Assembly: GCA_964497585.1 (NCBI GenBank)
Contig: CAZCDS010000055.1
Span: 1 to 44,471 of the forward strand
DNA: 44,471 bases
DNA from: CAZCDS01 sp964497585
GTDB taxonomy: Bacteria > Desulfobacterota > Desulfomonilia > Desulfomonilales > Desulfomonilaceae
Direction: 5' to 3'
A model generated the notes under the pieces. The model did not search any database and was not told the DNA's origin. It saw only the letters and a list, made by a program, of their open reading frames with translations. Below are positions 1 to 7,817 of the stretch, piece after piece. Every line of letters begins with the position of its first letter. Positions within the stretch are counted from its first letter, which is position 1. The position numbers and the translations under genes are program-made.

Positions 1-103
1 CAGCTCCGTTCACGAGGCAACCCATAATGGTACCCATCAGCACGAAACTTGGTATAAAGGGTGACAGGGGGATTTTGAACGTGGCCTGCCGGGTCGGTCA
101 ATG

Positions 104-566
104 TCACTTTTTTGAAAGCGCATTCTCGTCACAATCCATCTCCCCCCGGACCCCGAGACCGAGCAGCCCATAGACCGCCTGATTGTGGCCCCATCCAACC
201 ACGGCTCTCTTGCCCATGGGACGGATTACCTGGGCAAGAACCATCAAGGGGGCTAGTCTTGCCTTTCTCTCCTTCCCTAAAGCTCCCGGCAGTCCCATCT
301 CCTGCGCGATCTGGTACAGCACATACGGGCCCCGAATTGCGGACCCTGCTCGATCCCCCCTGCGTGGCGCTGGAGGCAACCTCGTCAAAACCCCCTCTAA
401 GCGCGCGCTTGATCGCCATGATCCTGTCGGAGGAAAGATCGGAAATGTTGGCCAGCTTCCGGTGCCTTATCTTCCCCTCTTCACGATAGGATTCCCTGAT
501 AAGGACGCAGGGCGAGAAATTTCTGTTGGGAACGACATCGACATGCATGTAACCATCGTTCAGCAT
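104..566 (-). pseudogene. IS1634/IS4-like transposase, N-terminal fragment, frameshifted
   Basis: Two minus-strand reading frames together read like the N-terminus of an IS1634-type (IS4 superfamily) DDE transposase. The first, starting at 566, contains MHVDVVPNRN and SYREEGKIRHRKLANIS, then DRIMAIKRALRGGFDEVASS. Near 390 the homology passes to another frame (YVLYQIAQEMGLPGALGKER, then RPMGKRAVVGWGHNQAVYGL and EMDCDENAL). The coding signal stops at about 104, before any catalytic DDE region. The gene is therefore both frameshifted and truncated and cannot make a working transposase. The family name is from recalled motif style, not a search. Confidence 0.7.
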
Positions 567-840
567 CCGGTTCAGCCATCAAGGATAGTTGTCTTACATT
601 AGATGTATGCCTTCCACGCCTCACCCCCATTTCCTCCCTCTTAGCAAAAAACTAACCTATTACTTTCGTAGGAAGATTCGTTATAGGAGCGCTCTAGAAC
701 AATTTCCTTCCCCGCCGGATAGCGCTGCCTCCAAACCACGATTTCATGCGTTGTACCGTCGGTCAAACCCAATCCGCGCCGCTGGTGGAAGTGGTGGAGT
801 TCCAGCTTGTCAAAACCGGGGCACTCCACATCCAAGAAAA

Positions 841-877
841 TTCTGTACACCTTGGTTGAGAACTCTGATACGCAGCT
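841..877 (+). repeat. Diverged direct repeat, copy 1
   Basis: The block begins TTCTGTACACCTTG and ends CGCAGCT. It recurs at 927-962, where it begins with the same 14 bases and ends CCCAGCT. The inner parts differ by several changes and one indel. The repeat unit is about 86 bp. It probably reflects an old local duplication. Confidence 0.5.
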
Positions 878-926
878 ATCAGACCAGCGAGAGGGAATTC
901 AGGAAAACGCTGTTAGTCAAAGGGCG

Positions 927-962
927 TTCTGTACACCTTGTAAAGAATCCTGACACCCAGCT
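927..962 (+). repeat. Diverged direct repeat, copy 2
   Basis: Second copy of the block at 841-877. The first 14 bases are identical and the remainder is similar (AAGAATCCTGACACCCAGCT against GAGAACTCTGATACGCAGCT). Confidence 0.5.
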
Positions 963-1422
963 CTCCGTAGGGCGCTGGGGAAATACGGCGAAAAGCGCCT
1001 AGTTGCGAGTGAGATCGGGGTATTGAGGGTCGCGATCCATTGCATTGGCGTAATGCGGTACAATTATTGCAATGAAGGCCGCAGGCGGACAAACCGCCAT
1101 TGAGCCCCAAAATGGGGTACAAATGTATCAAACAGGACATTCATCGCAGAGTACGTGCCGCGGGAAGGCGATAACCGAACTGTACGTCGACGACGTAGGT
1201 CTCTGTCCGGTTTATGCCAATGCACTCTCGAAGATGCGACAAATTGGAGTGCCGTTTGCAGCGAATCTTCACACTCCTGCGATACGCGGAATTCGTAGCT
1301 GAGGAGATTCGTGGCAAGCTGCTGCATGGAAGTGTCACCCTGTGTTGCTCCTATGAAAGCGCACTCGTATGAGATCTCTTTCGTCGAACTGTGGGAGTCT
1401 TCAACTTCGCGGGATAGTGGAC

Positions 1423-1953
1423 ATGACAGATGCGGGACATCCGAAGGACGCAGAAACCCTGGCGTTTACGAAAGACGGTAGGCCCATACGTATCCGGCAA
1501 CTAAGGCCTACTGATGGGATGCTTGTAGAGGAATTGTTCAAGTCCCTTTCCCCTCGGAGCATTTTCTTTCGCTTCCTGAGTTATTGGAAGTCCGTCCCAC
1601 CAGAAGTAATCGCCTATTTCAAAAACACCGATTGCGAGTTGAATGTGGCCATGGTCGCGCTGGACATGAATTCACCGGAGGAGCGAATGCTTGGGCTGTG
1701 CGGGATTCTGCGAACGCCCGGATCCGAGAGGGGGGAATTGGCCGTAGTGGTCCGTGACGAGTGGCAAGGCGTCGGAGTCGGCGCCAAACTTGTAGAAGTG
1801 TCATTGCCTGCCGCTCGCGAGCGGGGCATGAAAGAACTATGGGGAATTATCTCGCCTGAGAATAGAACCATGATTGCAGTTGCGAGTAAGCTCGGGTTTA
1901 CGATGCGCTGGGACTGGGAGGCGGACAGCTATGAGGTAGAGATGCGTTTTTAG
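1423..1953 (+). CDS. GNAT-family N-acetyltransferase
   Basis: A stand-alone 176-residue GNAT protein, likely cytoplasmic, that would transfer an acetyl group from acetyl-CoA to an unknown amine (small molecule or protein lysine). The acetyl-CoA pyrophosphate-binding motif Q-x-x-G-x-G is visible as QGVGVG (about residues 115-120), followed by the helix AKLVEVSLPAARERG and a C-terminal ENRTMIAVASKLGF segment typical of the fold. The N-terminal part (IRIRQLRPTDG, SLSPRSIFFRFLSYWK) resembles the GNAT module found fused to NDP-forming acyl-CoA synthetases (Pat-type protein acetyltransferases), so protein acetylation is possible but inferred. The start is uncertain: ATG 1423 is preferred because the extra 18 residues from ATG 1369 do not look conserved. 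Neither start has a strong ribosome-binding site. No clear operon partner; the next gene begins 190 bp downstream. Confidence 0.85.
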   Translation: MTDAGHPKDAETLAFTKDGRPIRIRQLRPTDGMLVEELFKSLSPRSIFFRFLSYWKSVPPEVIAYFKNTDCELNVAMVALDMNSPEERMLGLCGILRTPGSERGELAVVVRDEWQGVGVGAKLVEVSLPAARERGMKELWGIISPENRTMIAVASKLGFTMRWDWEADSYEVEMRF

Positions 1954-2143
1954 TTCGCGTGTCATTTGCAGTGAACGTAATGCTCTGCATTTTCAGGCCC
2001 CCGGGTTACCTCTCCGGCGTCCGATCGGCCGGGGCACGATAAGCCAAGGAAAGGGTACAAGGAAGTGCTGGCGCACATGCCGAAATCAACAGGTCACCCG
2101 TTCACGATTTCTTCCGATCCGCCGGATCTGTCGGAGGTGTACT

Positions 2144-3130
2144 ATGAAGGTTGTCGAAGAAGGTACTAACGAACTCTTTATGGATCCTGACGCGGACAAG
2201 GCGCGTAGCTTCTTTCAAAAGAAGTCTCGAGCCATGACCGACAAAAGAACCACCGTGAAAGAAGCCGTCGAAAAATTCATTCCGGACGGCTGCTATCTGG
2301 GAATAGGGGGATTCGGGGCCAACAGGATTCCTACGGCTGTTTTGCATGAGATACTGCGCCAAAAGCGTAAGAATTTGGGATTCCTCGGGCATACCTCGAC
2401 TCATGACTTTCAAATCCTTTGCGCGGGGAATTGTCTCGACCGCGTTGATGTCGCTTACGTTGTGGGGCTGGAAGCGCGTGGTCTTTCACCTAATGCACGG
2501 AGGGTTATGCAGTCCGGTGAGGTCAAGGTCACGGAATGGACGAACTACGCCCTGACGGTTCGGTTGCGGGCCGCGGCCGAAGGCGTTTCCTTCGGTCTTG
2601 CCCGGTGCATGTTGGGAACCGACACTTTCCGAATGTCAGCCGCCAAGGTCATCGAATGTCCGTTCACCGGCGCCAAATACGTTGCATTACCGGCTGTTTG
2701 GCCGGATGTCGCGGCTATTCACGTGCATGAGGCTGATATCTACGGTAACTGCCATATAAGGGGCATATCTATATCCGATCTGGAGCTGGCGAGAGCTGCG
2801 AAACACGTCATCATAACCACTGAAAGATTCGTAGGCAATCACGCCATAAGGCTGAACCCGACACGGACGGTCATACCGTTCTATCTGGTGGATGCTGTCA
2901 TTGAAGTCCCATACGGCAGCTACCCCGGCAACATGGCCTACGAATATTTCTCTGATGAAGATCACCTCAAACAGTGGCTCCAAGTGGAAAAAGAGCCAGA
3001 TGAGTTTGCGAAATTCCTGGATAAATACATCTACGGCATTACCACCTTTGAAGAGTACCTGGAACTCTGTGGTGGATTCCAGAAGATGAAGGAGCTGAGA
3101 GATCTCGAGGGGCTCGTCGATCGCCTGTAA
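2144..3130 (+). CDS. gctA: CoA-transferase subunit A (glutaconate CoA-transferase type)
   Basis: A 328-residue alpha subunit of a class I CoA-transferase. It would pair with the next gene to move CoA between an acyl-CoA and a free carboxylate such as glutaconate, acetate or a related acid. The CoA-transferase fold is recognisable from DGCYLGIGGFGANRIP (about residues 47-62), the HTSTHDFQ segment, and the WPDVAAIHVHEADIYGN stretch. The full-length start at 2144 is supported by GGAGGTG at about 2131-2137. An internal ATG at 2234 is less likely, because the TNELFMDPDADKA N-terminus resembles remembered homologues. The B-subunit gene follows after 47 bp. Substrate cannot be read from sequence; glutaconate-type is a family label. 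No acyl-CoA dehydrogenase or decarboxylase gene is adjacent. Confidence 0.9.
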   Translation: MKVVEEGTNELFMDPDADKARSFFQKKSRAMTDKRTTVKEAVEKFIPDGCYLGIGGFGANRIPTAVLHEILRQKRKNLGFLGHTSTHDFQILCAGNCLDRVDVAYVVGLEARGLSPNARRVMQSGEVKVTEWTNYALTVRLRAAAEGVSFGLARCMLGTDTFRMSAAKVIECPFTGAKYVALPAVWPDVAAIHVHEADIYGNCHIRGISISDLELARAAKHVIITTERFVGNHAIRLNPTRTVIPFYLVDAVIEVPYGSYPGNMAYEYFSDEDHLKQWLQVEKEPDEFAKFLDKYIYGITTFEEYLELCGGFQKMKELRDLEGLVDRL

Positions 3131-3177
3131 CATCGATTCGGGTAGCGGATGCAAAATCCGTTAAGGAGGTGAGTGCT

Positions 3178-3948
3178 ATGGTTCCGAAATATAACATGAT
3201 GGAAATGATGATCTGTGCCTCATCAAGATATCTCGAGGATGGAAAAACCGTCGCGGTGGGCACGGGCGCGCCCTGTGCCGCAGCAATGTTGGCACAGAGA
3301 ATGCACGCTCCGAACCTTGTGATTCTGTTTGAGGCCGGCGGTGTGGCGCCTATGATGCCGCAGATGCCTATATCCGTCGGCGACTCGAGAACGTTCTTCC
3401 GCGGGATAATGGCCGCGGGCATGGCCGAAATGATGACCACCTGCTGCCGCGGATTGGTGGACTATGCGTTCCTCGGCGGGGCGGAGATCGACAAATACGG
3501 AAATATCAATTCCACTGTTGTGGGAGATTATCATAAGCCGAAAGTGCGCTTTCCCGGTAGCGGGGGCGCAAATGACTTTGCCTCGCTGTGTTGGCGCACG
3601 CTCATCATGACCGTTCACACCAAATCGCGCTTCGTAGAAAAGGTCGGCTTCCTGACCTCTCCGGGTTACCTTACCGGACCGGGCGCTCGCGAGGCTGCGG
3701 GTTTGCCTCCTGACACAGGTCCTTACAAGATCATCACCGATATGGCGGTTCTCGGTTTTGACAAGAAAACCAAAGTCATGACGGTGGAGTCGATTCACCC
3801 GGGCGTTGAAAGGGATCAAGTGAGGGAGGCTACTGGTTTTGAGTTGCTCATACCCGACTTCCTCCCGACCACCCCGCCGCCATCGGATTCTGAACTGAGA
3901 ATCCTCCGTGGCGACGTCGATCCGCTCCGGCTGGTGATCGGTCGATGA
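3178..3948 (+). CDS. gctB: CoA-transferase subunit B (glutaconate CoA-transferase type)
   Basis: A 256-residue beta subunit partnering the preceding gene. The start ATG 3178 lies 6 bases after a near-perfect ribosome-binding site (AAGGAGGTG, 3163-3171), which rules out the GTG at 3169 that overlaps that site. Residues ILFEAGGVAP (about 49-58) place a glutamate at position 52, close to the catalytic glutamate reported for Acidaminococcus GctB. This glutamate would carry the CoA thioester intermediate; the assignment is by position and motif only. Other typical segments are FLGGAEIDKYGNINST and FPGSGGANDFASLCWRT. The two subunits should form one cytoplasmic complex and are probably co-transcribed. 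Confidence 0.9.
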   Translation: MVPKYNMMEMMICASSRYLEDGKTVAVGTGAPCAAAMLAQRMHAPNLVILFEAGGVAPMMPQMPISVGDSRTFFRGIMAAGMAEMMTTCCRGLVDYAFLGGAEIDKYGNINSTVVGDYHKPKVRFPGSGGANDFASLCWRTLIMTVHTKSRFVEKVGFLTSPGYLTGPGAREAAGLPPDTGPYKIITDMAVLGFDKKTKVMTVESIHPGVERDQVREATGFELLIPDFLPTTPPPSDSELRILRGDVDPLRLVIGR

Positions 3949-4030
3949 ATAAGGGCCATGTCTTACTTTGAGTGATGCGGGCGAGTCGTCTGGCTTCTCT
4001 TGTGTTGCACACGATGTGGAGTCTCTGTTC

Positions 4031-4058
4031 GTCATTCCGGCGCACGCCGGAATCCAGG
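4031..4058. repeat. REP-like palindromic intergenic repeat
   Basis: GTCATTCCGGCG and CGCCGGAATCCAGG flank a tiny CA loop. ATTCCGGCG (4034-4042) and CGCCGGAAT (4045-4053) are perfect inverted arms. The form closely resembles a widespread class of bacterial intergenic palindromes of the type GTCATTCC...GGAATCCAG. No second copy was noticed in the window. Confidence 0.6.
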
Positions 4059-4112
4059 CGTCGTCTCGGCTTCCGCCGGGGTGTGGCCTGCCTCCATAAC
4101 CTGAGCCACTTT

Positions 4113-4337
4113 CTAAGTTAGAGAATTCAGTGTACGGACTTCCTTGGGTAATGATATCAACTCCGGCCTATTCGGGACAATGAACGTTTTGAAGAAGGCT
4201 TCCGGAGCCGGCGATCTGTATCCGAGAGAGCTGTGGGGCCTGAACGTGTTGTGCTCGGTACGGCATCGTTCGACGATCACTTGCGCCTCCCTGAGGGTGT
4301 AGAAGATCTCTCGATCAAGGACCTCGTCCCTAAAGAT
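4113..4337 (-). pseudogene. IS3-family transposase (integrase core), C-terminal fragment
   Basis: Minus-strand translation reads IFRDEVLDREIFYTLREAQ, then VIVERCRTEHNTFRPHSSLG, YRSPAPEAFF and finally KEVRTLNSLT before a TAG at 4113-4115. This is the unmistakable C-terminal end of an IS3-family orfB/integrase-core transposase (the E of the DDE triad lies upstream or at the lost edge; the HSSLGYRSP block is diagnostic). Upstream of 4337 the frame is broken. Only about 75 residues remain, with no visible terminal inverted repeats. Confidence 0.8.
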
Positions 4338-4447
4338 TTTTCAAAGACCCATTTGACGGACGCCCTCGATTCTGCCTTTCCTTGACGCTGTTTCTTTCAA
4401 AGGCTGGCTAAGCGCGCGACTGTCGCGCGTGATCACAATATTTCGAG

Positions 4448-4480
4448 GAGACTGACGGAGAATTCTGAGGAGTCAGTCTC
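4448..4480. repeat. Inverted repeat, 9-bp arms
   Basis: GAGACTGAC (4448-4456) and GTCAGTCTC (4472-4480) are perfect reverse complements separated by 15 bases. There is no T-run, so it is a weak terminator candidate. It may be a remnant of a mobile element. Confidence 0.35.
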
Positions 4481-5249
4481 TTCACATGTGGTCCCTTGCC
4501 GCAAAAGTCAGATTTCTCGCACCCGATCAAGCTAACATGATCCCATCCTCAGCCACCCTTATTGAGAGAGAGCGGGCATGGATCCCAGAACCGTTGAGAG
4601 CCACCTCTTGTCAAGAATTCAGGACAATTTATCGGACCTAATACCCATGCTTCGTTCGATTGGTTCCGATTTGTTGCCGAATTGGCAGCTGCGAGCTCGT
4701 GCTGCGAGGATTACCTTTCGCAGTCAAGTGGTGCGACGTTGCCGTTGCTGATACAATCCGATCATTAACTCAGACCCTGAAACTTGTCTTCGAAGCTGAC
4801 TAAGGCTTTTTTCTTGGAGTCCTGAAAGGACAAGATACCCCAATTTGGAGGCGGTGCAGGAAAGGCAACCCTTGGGTAAATCTCTCTCAGACTCGTTGAC
4901 AAAACGATATTTCAGCCGTACCGCGTCCATGGAAGTTCACAGGATTTCTTCGAACATTCTCATCTGCTCGCTCTTCCTCAGCGTGATACCGCCGGCTCGA
5001 TCCGGGCAACTCCTGACACGGAAATCCTGGATCGTAAATCAGCGAGCGCATCCTGTGTAAGAGAAGTCCTTCCCTGATCTTGGAAAACGTAGTAATATAA
5101 TAAAAGGTTTGGGACAACACTTTTCCACGCGCAGGGATGGCGTGTGTACGGAAAATCAGTCCAGGGTCCTGGGGAGGTACGTGAGCGGAACTCATGCGGT
5201 TCTTGGCCGGGAATTCGTGTTAGGGTAATCTTGAGAGGAGTCTGAATCG

Positions 5250-5495
5250 ATGAAGGTAATAACGGTCTGTGTGGGAAGCGCTTGCCATCTCAAAGGTTCC
5301 CATGACCTTATAAACTACTTCAAGGAAGCGATAGCGCAGGCGGGCCTTGAAAAGGAAGTGGAACTCAAGGGAACCTTCTGTATGGACAAGTGCACAGACG
5401 GAGCGAACCTGCTCATCGACGAGGATCTCTTTCATGCCAATTCGGTTGACGAGGCTCGAGCGATCTTCGAGCGAGAGATTCTCGCAAAGCGATGA
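5250..5495 (+). CDS. Thioredoxin-like [2Fe-2S] ferredoxin
   Basis: An 81-residue small electron carrier with the thioredoxin-like [2Fe-2S] fold related to the NuoE/HoxE subunit domain. Four cysteines are in the expected arrangement: Cys7 and Cys12 (VCVGSACHLKG) and Cys44 and Cys48 (GTFCMDKCTDG). It should bind one [2Fe-2S] cluster in the cytoplasm. The start is set by GAGAGGAG at about 5232-5239. The sensor gene begins 15 bp after its stop and the phosphatase gene overlaps that one, so the three are very probably one operon. In other anaerobes a ferredoxin of this size sits beside a SpoIIE phosphatase and an [FeFe]-hydrogenase (recalled, not searched), which suggests a role in passing redox state to the signalling proteins. 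Confidence 0.85.
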   Translation: MKVITVCVGSACHLKGSHDLINYFKEAIAQAGLEKEVELKGTFCMDKCTDGANLLIDEDLFHANSVDEARAIFEREILAKR

Positions 5496-5510
5496 CGAAA
5501 AGAGGGCATC

Positions 5511-7817
5511 ATGGAAACTGTCCAACCAAAACGGACCCCCTGGAAGAGTTGGCGTGATTTTACGTCCTGGGCTCAGGATTTCTCGCTTCGTCGCAAGCTA
5601 CTCGGAGGATTTCTGGCCGTTGTCGTGCTCGTGGGACTCGGTACAAGCCTTGTCGGGACGAGGCTCACCAGACAGACCATTATGAACAGGGCACGTGCCG
5701 ATCTGTCGCGCGACCTCGCGGCCGCGTCCTTTGTGCTGGACAACTTCCGGGAGAGCCTGAATCGAAAGATCCGCCTGGCCGCGGGGACGCAGAGAATCAA
5801 GACCCTCCTGGAAAAAGGGAACCTCGATAAGATCCGCAACCAGCTCGTGATGATATCCGTTGAGAACAACATGGATTTCCTCTCCATTGCGGACACAAAG
5901 GGCCGGGCATTGGTCCGGGCTTTCGTGCCCCAAATCAAGAATGGAGCGCTCGGATCGGACCCGATTGTGACCAAAGCTTCCAAGGGAGAGGGCTCCTCCG
6001 GTATCAGTGTTCTGCCAACAGAGAGGCTCCGGGCTGAGAATCCGACGGTAGCCCAGCTTATCGGCCCGAAGACTGGCAAGAACGTCCTCGTTATCGAGGC
6101 GGCTTATCCCATCGTGGTGGCCGAAAAGATCATTGGTGTGCTCTATGGCGGCGTCACCCTCAACGAGGACACCCAGATAGTCGATCGGATCTCCCGGGTA
6201 GTCTTTGGCGCATCTGCAGAGGACGGCGAAGATACGGGTTTCGTCTCGATATATCAGGGAGACAAGGCCATAAGCACGACCCTGAAAGGGGCGCAGGGAC
6301 TCCCTGCGACCGGATTCAGCGCGTCACCGCAAATCAGGGATACGGTCCTGGGTCGCGGCCAAGCCCATACCGGCGGGGAATCACGGTTCAAAAAGGCGTA
6401 CCTGTCCACCGCGGAGCCGATTCGAGACTCCCGGGGGAAAATCGTCGGAGCGATCCAAATCGCCGCACTCGAAGCGCCGATCGATGCCACCATAGATCGT
6501 CTCGTCAATACGTTCCTCATCGTTGCGCTTCTCGGCGTGATTCTCATGGCCGCAATCTCATACTTCCTTGTGCAGTGGATTAACCGTCCCTTGGAACTCA
6601 TGCTCAACTCGGCTCGCCGCGCCGCGGAGGGTGATCTCAGTCACGAGGTGCCGGTGATCGCGCGGGACGAGGTCGGGGAGCTCGCAGCAACCTTCAACCT
6701 CATGATCCGTAACCTCGCGGAATCTCGGGAGAGACTTGAAGAGTGGGGCCGAGAGCTTTCTTCCAAGATCGCCGCCCAGACCGGTGAACTGGACAAGGCG
6801 CGCAAAGAGGTTGCCAGGGTACAAAAACTTGCATCCCTGGAGAAGATGGCCGACGGCATGGCACATATCATGGCGCATATTTCAGATCCCATGGTCTCCC
6901 CGGTACACGGAGACGAGAGCGGTGCCACGAGCCGAATTCTCGTAATAGACTCCGAAGAGAAGGTCCTGGACATGTGCAAAAGGATCCTCGCATCGGAAGG
7001 ATTTGAAGTTGAGGTGGCGGGAACGAGCCGGGACGGACTCCAGCATCTCCAGGAAGAGTTCTTCGATGTTGTCCTCGCGGACATCGACATGCCCGACATG
7101 GGTGGTAAGGAGTTACTCAAGGAGATCAAGTATCGTCAGCCGGATCTGCTTGTCATTTTGACCGCACCGTTCAAGGCGACGCAAGAGGCTCAAGAAGCTG
7201 TCGAGTTAGGAGCGTTCGATTACATCCCCAAGCCTTTCGGTCCCCATCAGGTGCTGCTTACCGTGTACACCGCTCTCCAGGCGCGTCAGACCCTGGACCA
7301 AACCCGCAGAGAGCACGCTTCTCAGAGAGCGGAAAAGATATTCCAACGATTGCCGGTTGCCATCGCCCTGGCCGACCGGGCCCACCGGGTCGTCTACAAC
7401 AACAAGGCTTTCCTGGACCTCGCTTCACCGGACGGAGAGCGAGGCGTCAGAGGAAAAACCTTCACCGAGCTGTTCGGCATTGATCCCCTGGAAGTGGACA
7501 AGCATTCGGGCGCGGAACCGGGCGCCCGGTGGATTGAACTGGGCAAGGTAGGCCGCACCGCCAAACTCTATAATTTCAAGCTGCCCGAAGAGGATCTGCG
7601 CGTCCTCATGCTGCTCGACGTCACTGATACCGTCAAGAAGGACCAACAGGCCGACGTGCTGAGAACTGAAACCATAACGAGGGCCCAACAGGTGATCCAC
7701 CAACAGATGATTGTTGCCCAGGAGATCGCCGGACTCCTAGGGGAGACCACGGCCGAGACCAAGGCCGCTCTGTACGAACTGATGAATCTTGCCAAAGAAG
7801 AAGGAGAATCCCGATGA
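5511..7817 (+). CDS. Membrane sensor: cache-like domain, HAMP, degenerate kinase box, receiver, PAS
   Basis: A 768-residue membrane sensor. Visible parts in order: basic N-terminus; TM1 about 31-50; periplasmic sensory region about 52-330 (cache-like, MDFLSIADTKGRALVR); TM2 about 333-355; HAMP 356-408; coiled coil to about 440; a relic of a HisKA box (KLASLEKMADGMAHIMAH); receiver about 475-590 with Asp524 as likely phosphoacceptor and Lys574; PAS-like domain about 610-705; C-terminal helix ending RAQQVIHQQMIVAQEIAGLL. There is no HATPase domain, so it cannot autophosphorylate as a kinase. One acidic-pocket residue is Ser481 where Asp is usual. The tail resembles, from memory, the C-terminal tail of PAS-bearing [FeFe]-hydrogenases. 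Its stop overlaps the next start (ATGA), indicating translational coupling to the phosphatase. Confidence 0.85.
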   Translation: METVQPKRTPWKSWRDFTSWAQDFSLRRKLLGGFLAVVVLVGLGTSLVGTRLTRQTIMNRARADLSRDLAAASFVLDNFRESLNRKIRLAAGTQRIKTLLEKGNLDKIRNQLVMISVENNMDFLSIADTKGRALVRAFVPQIKNGALGSDPIVTKASKGEGSSGISVLPTERLRAENPTVAQLIGPKTGKNVLVIEAAYPIVVAEKIIGVLYGGVTLNEDTQIVDRISRVVFGASAEDGEDTGFVSIYQGDKAISTTLKGAQGLPATGFSASPQIRDTVLGRGQAHTGGESRFKKAYLSTAEPIRDSRGKIVGAIQIAALEAPIDATIDRLVNTFLIVALLGVILMAAISYFLVQWINRPLELMLNSARRAAEGDLSHEVPVIARDEVGELAATFNLMIRNLAESRERLEEWGRELSSKIAAQTGELDKARKEVARVQKLASLEKMADGMAHIMAHISDPMVSPVHGDESGATSRILVIDSEEKVLDMCKRILASEGFEVEVAGTSRDGLQHLQEEFFDVVLADIDMPDMGGKELLKEIKYRQPDLLVILTAPFKATQEAQEAVELGAFDYIPKPFGPHQVLLTVYTALQARQTLDQTRREHASQRAEKIFQRLPVAIALADRAHRVVYNNKAFLDLASPDGERGVRGKTFTELFGIDPLEVDKHSGAEPGARWIELGKVGRTAKLYNFKLPEEDLRVLMLLDVTDTVKKDQQADVLRTETITRAQQVIHQQMIVAQEIAGLLGETTAETKAALYELMNLAKEEGESR

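Larger units (their letters stand above)
567..1368. other. Non-coding or decayed stretch with a diverged direct repeat
   Basis: No convincing gene was found. Open frames on both strands are short and lack ribosome-binding sites and family motifs. A minus-strand frame at 641-850 looks protein-like but is not recognised. The stretch holds the diverged direct repeat listed separately (841-877 and 927-962) and probably consists of old insertion-sequence debris. Confidence 0.5.
3949..5249. other. Gene-poor region with repeat, IS relic and hairpin
   Basis: About 1.3 kb between the CoA-transferase and the ferredoxin. It contains the REP-like palindrome (4031-4058), the IS3-family relic (4113-4337) and an inverted repeat (GAGACTGAC 4448-4456, GTCAGTCTC 4472-4480). 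From 4490 to 5230 nothing is recognisable: open frames are short and without family motifs. A TATAAT at 5096-5101 could belong to a promoter for the ferredoxin operon, but no good -35 lies at the right distance. Confidence 0.55.

Noticed and set aside
5096..5101. TATAAT as a promoter for the ferredoxin operon
   Set aside because: No acceptable -35 hexamer lies 16-18 bases upstream, and it is 150 bp from the start. It is not listed as a promoter.
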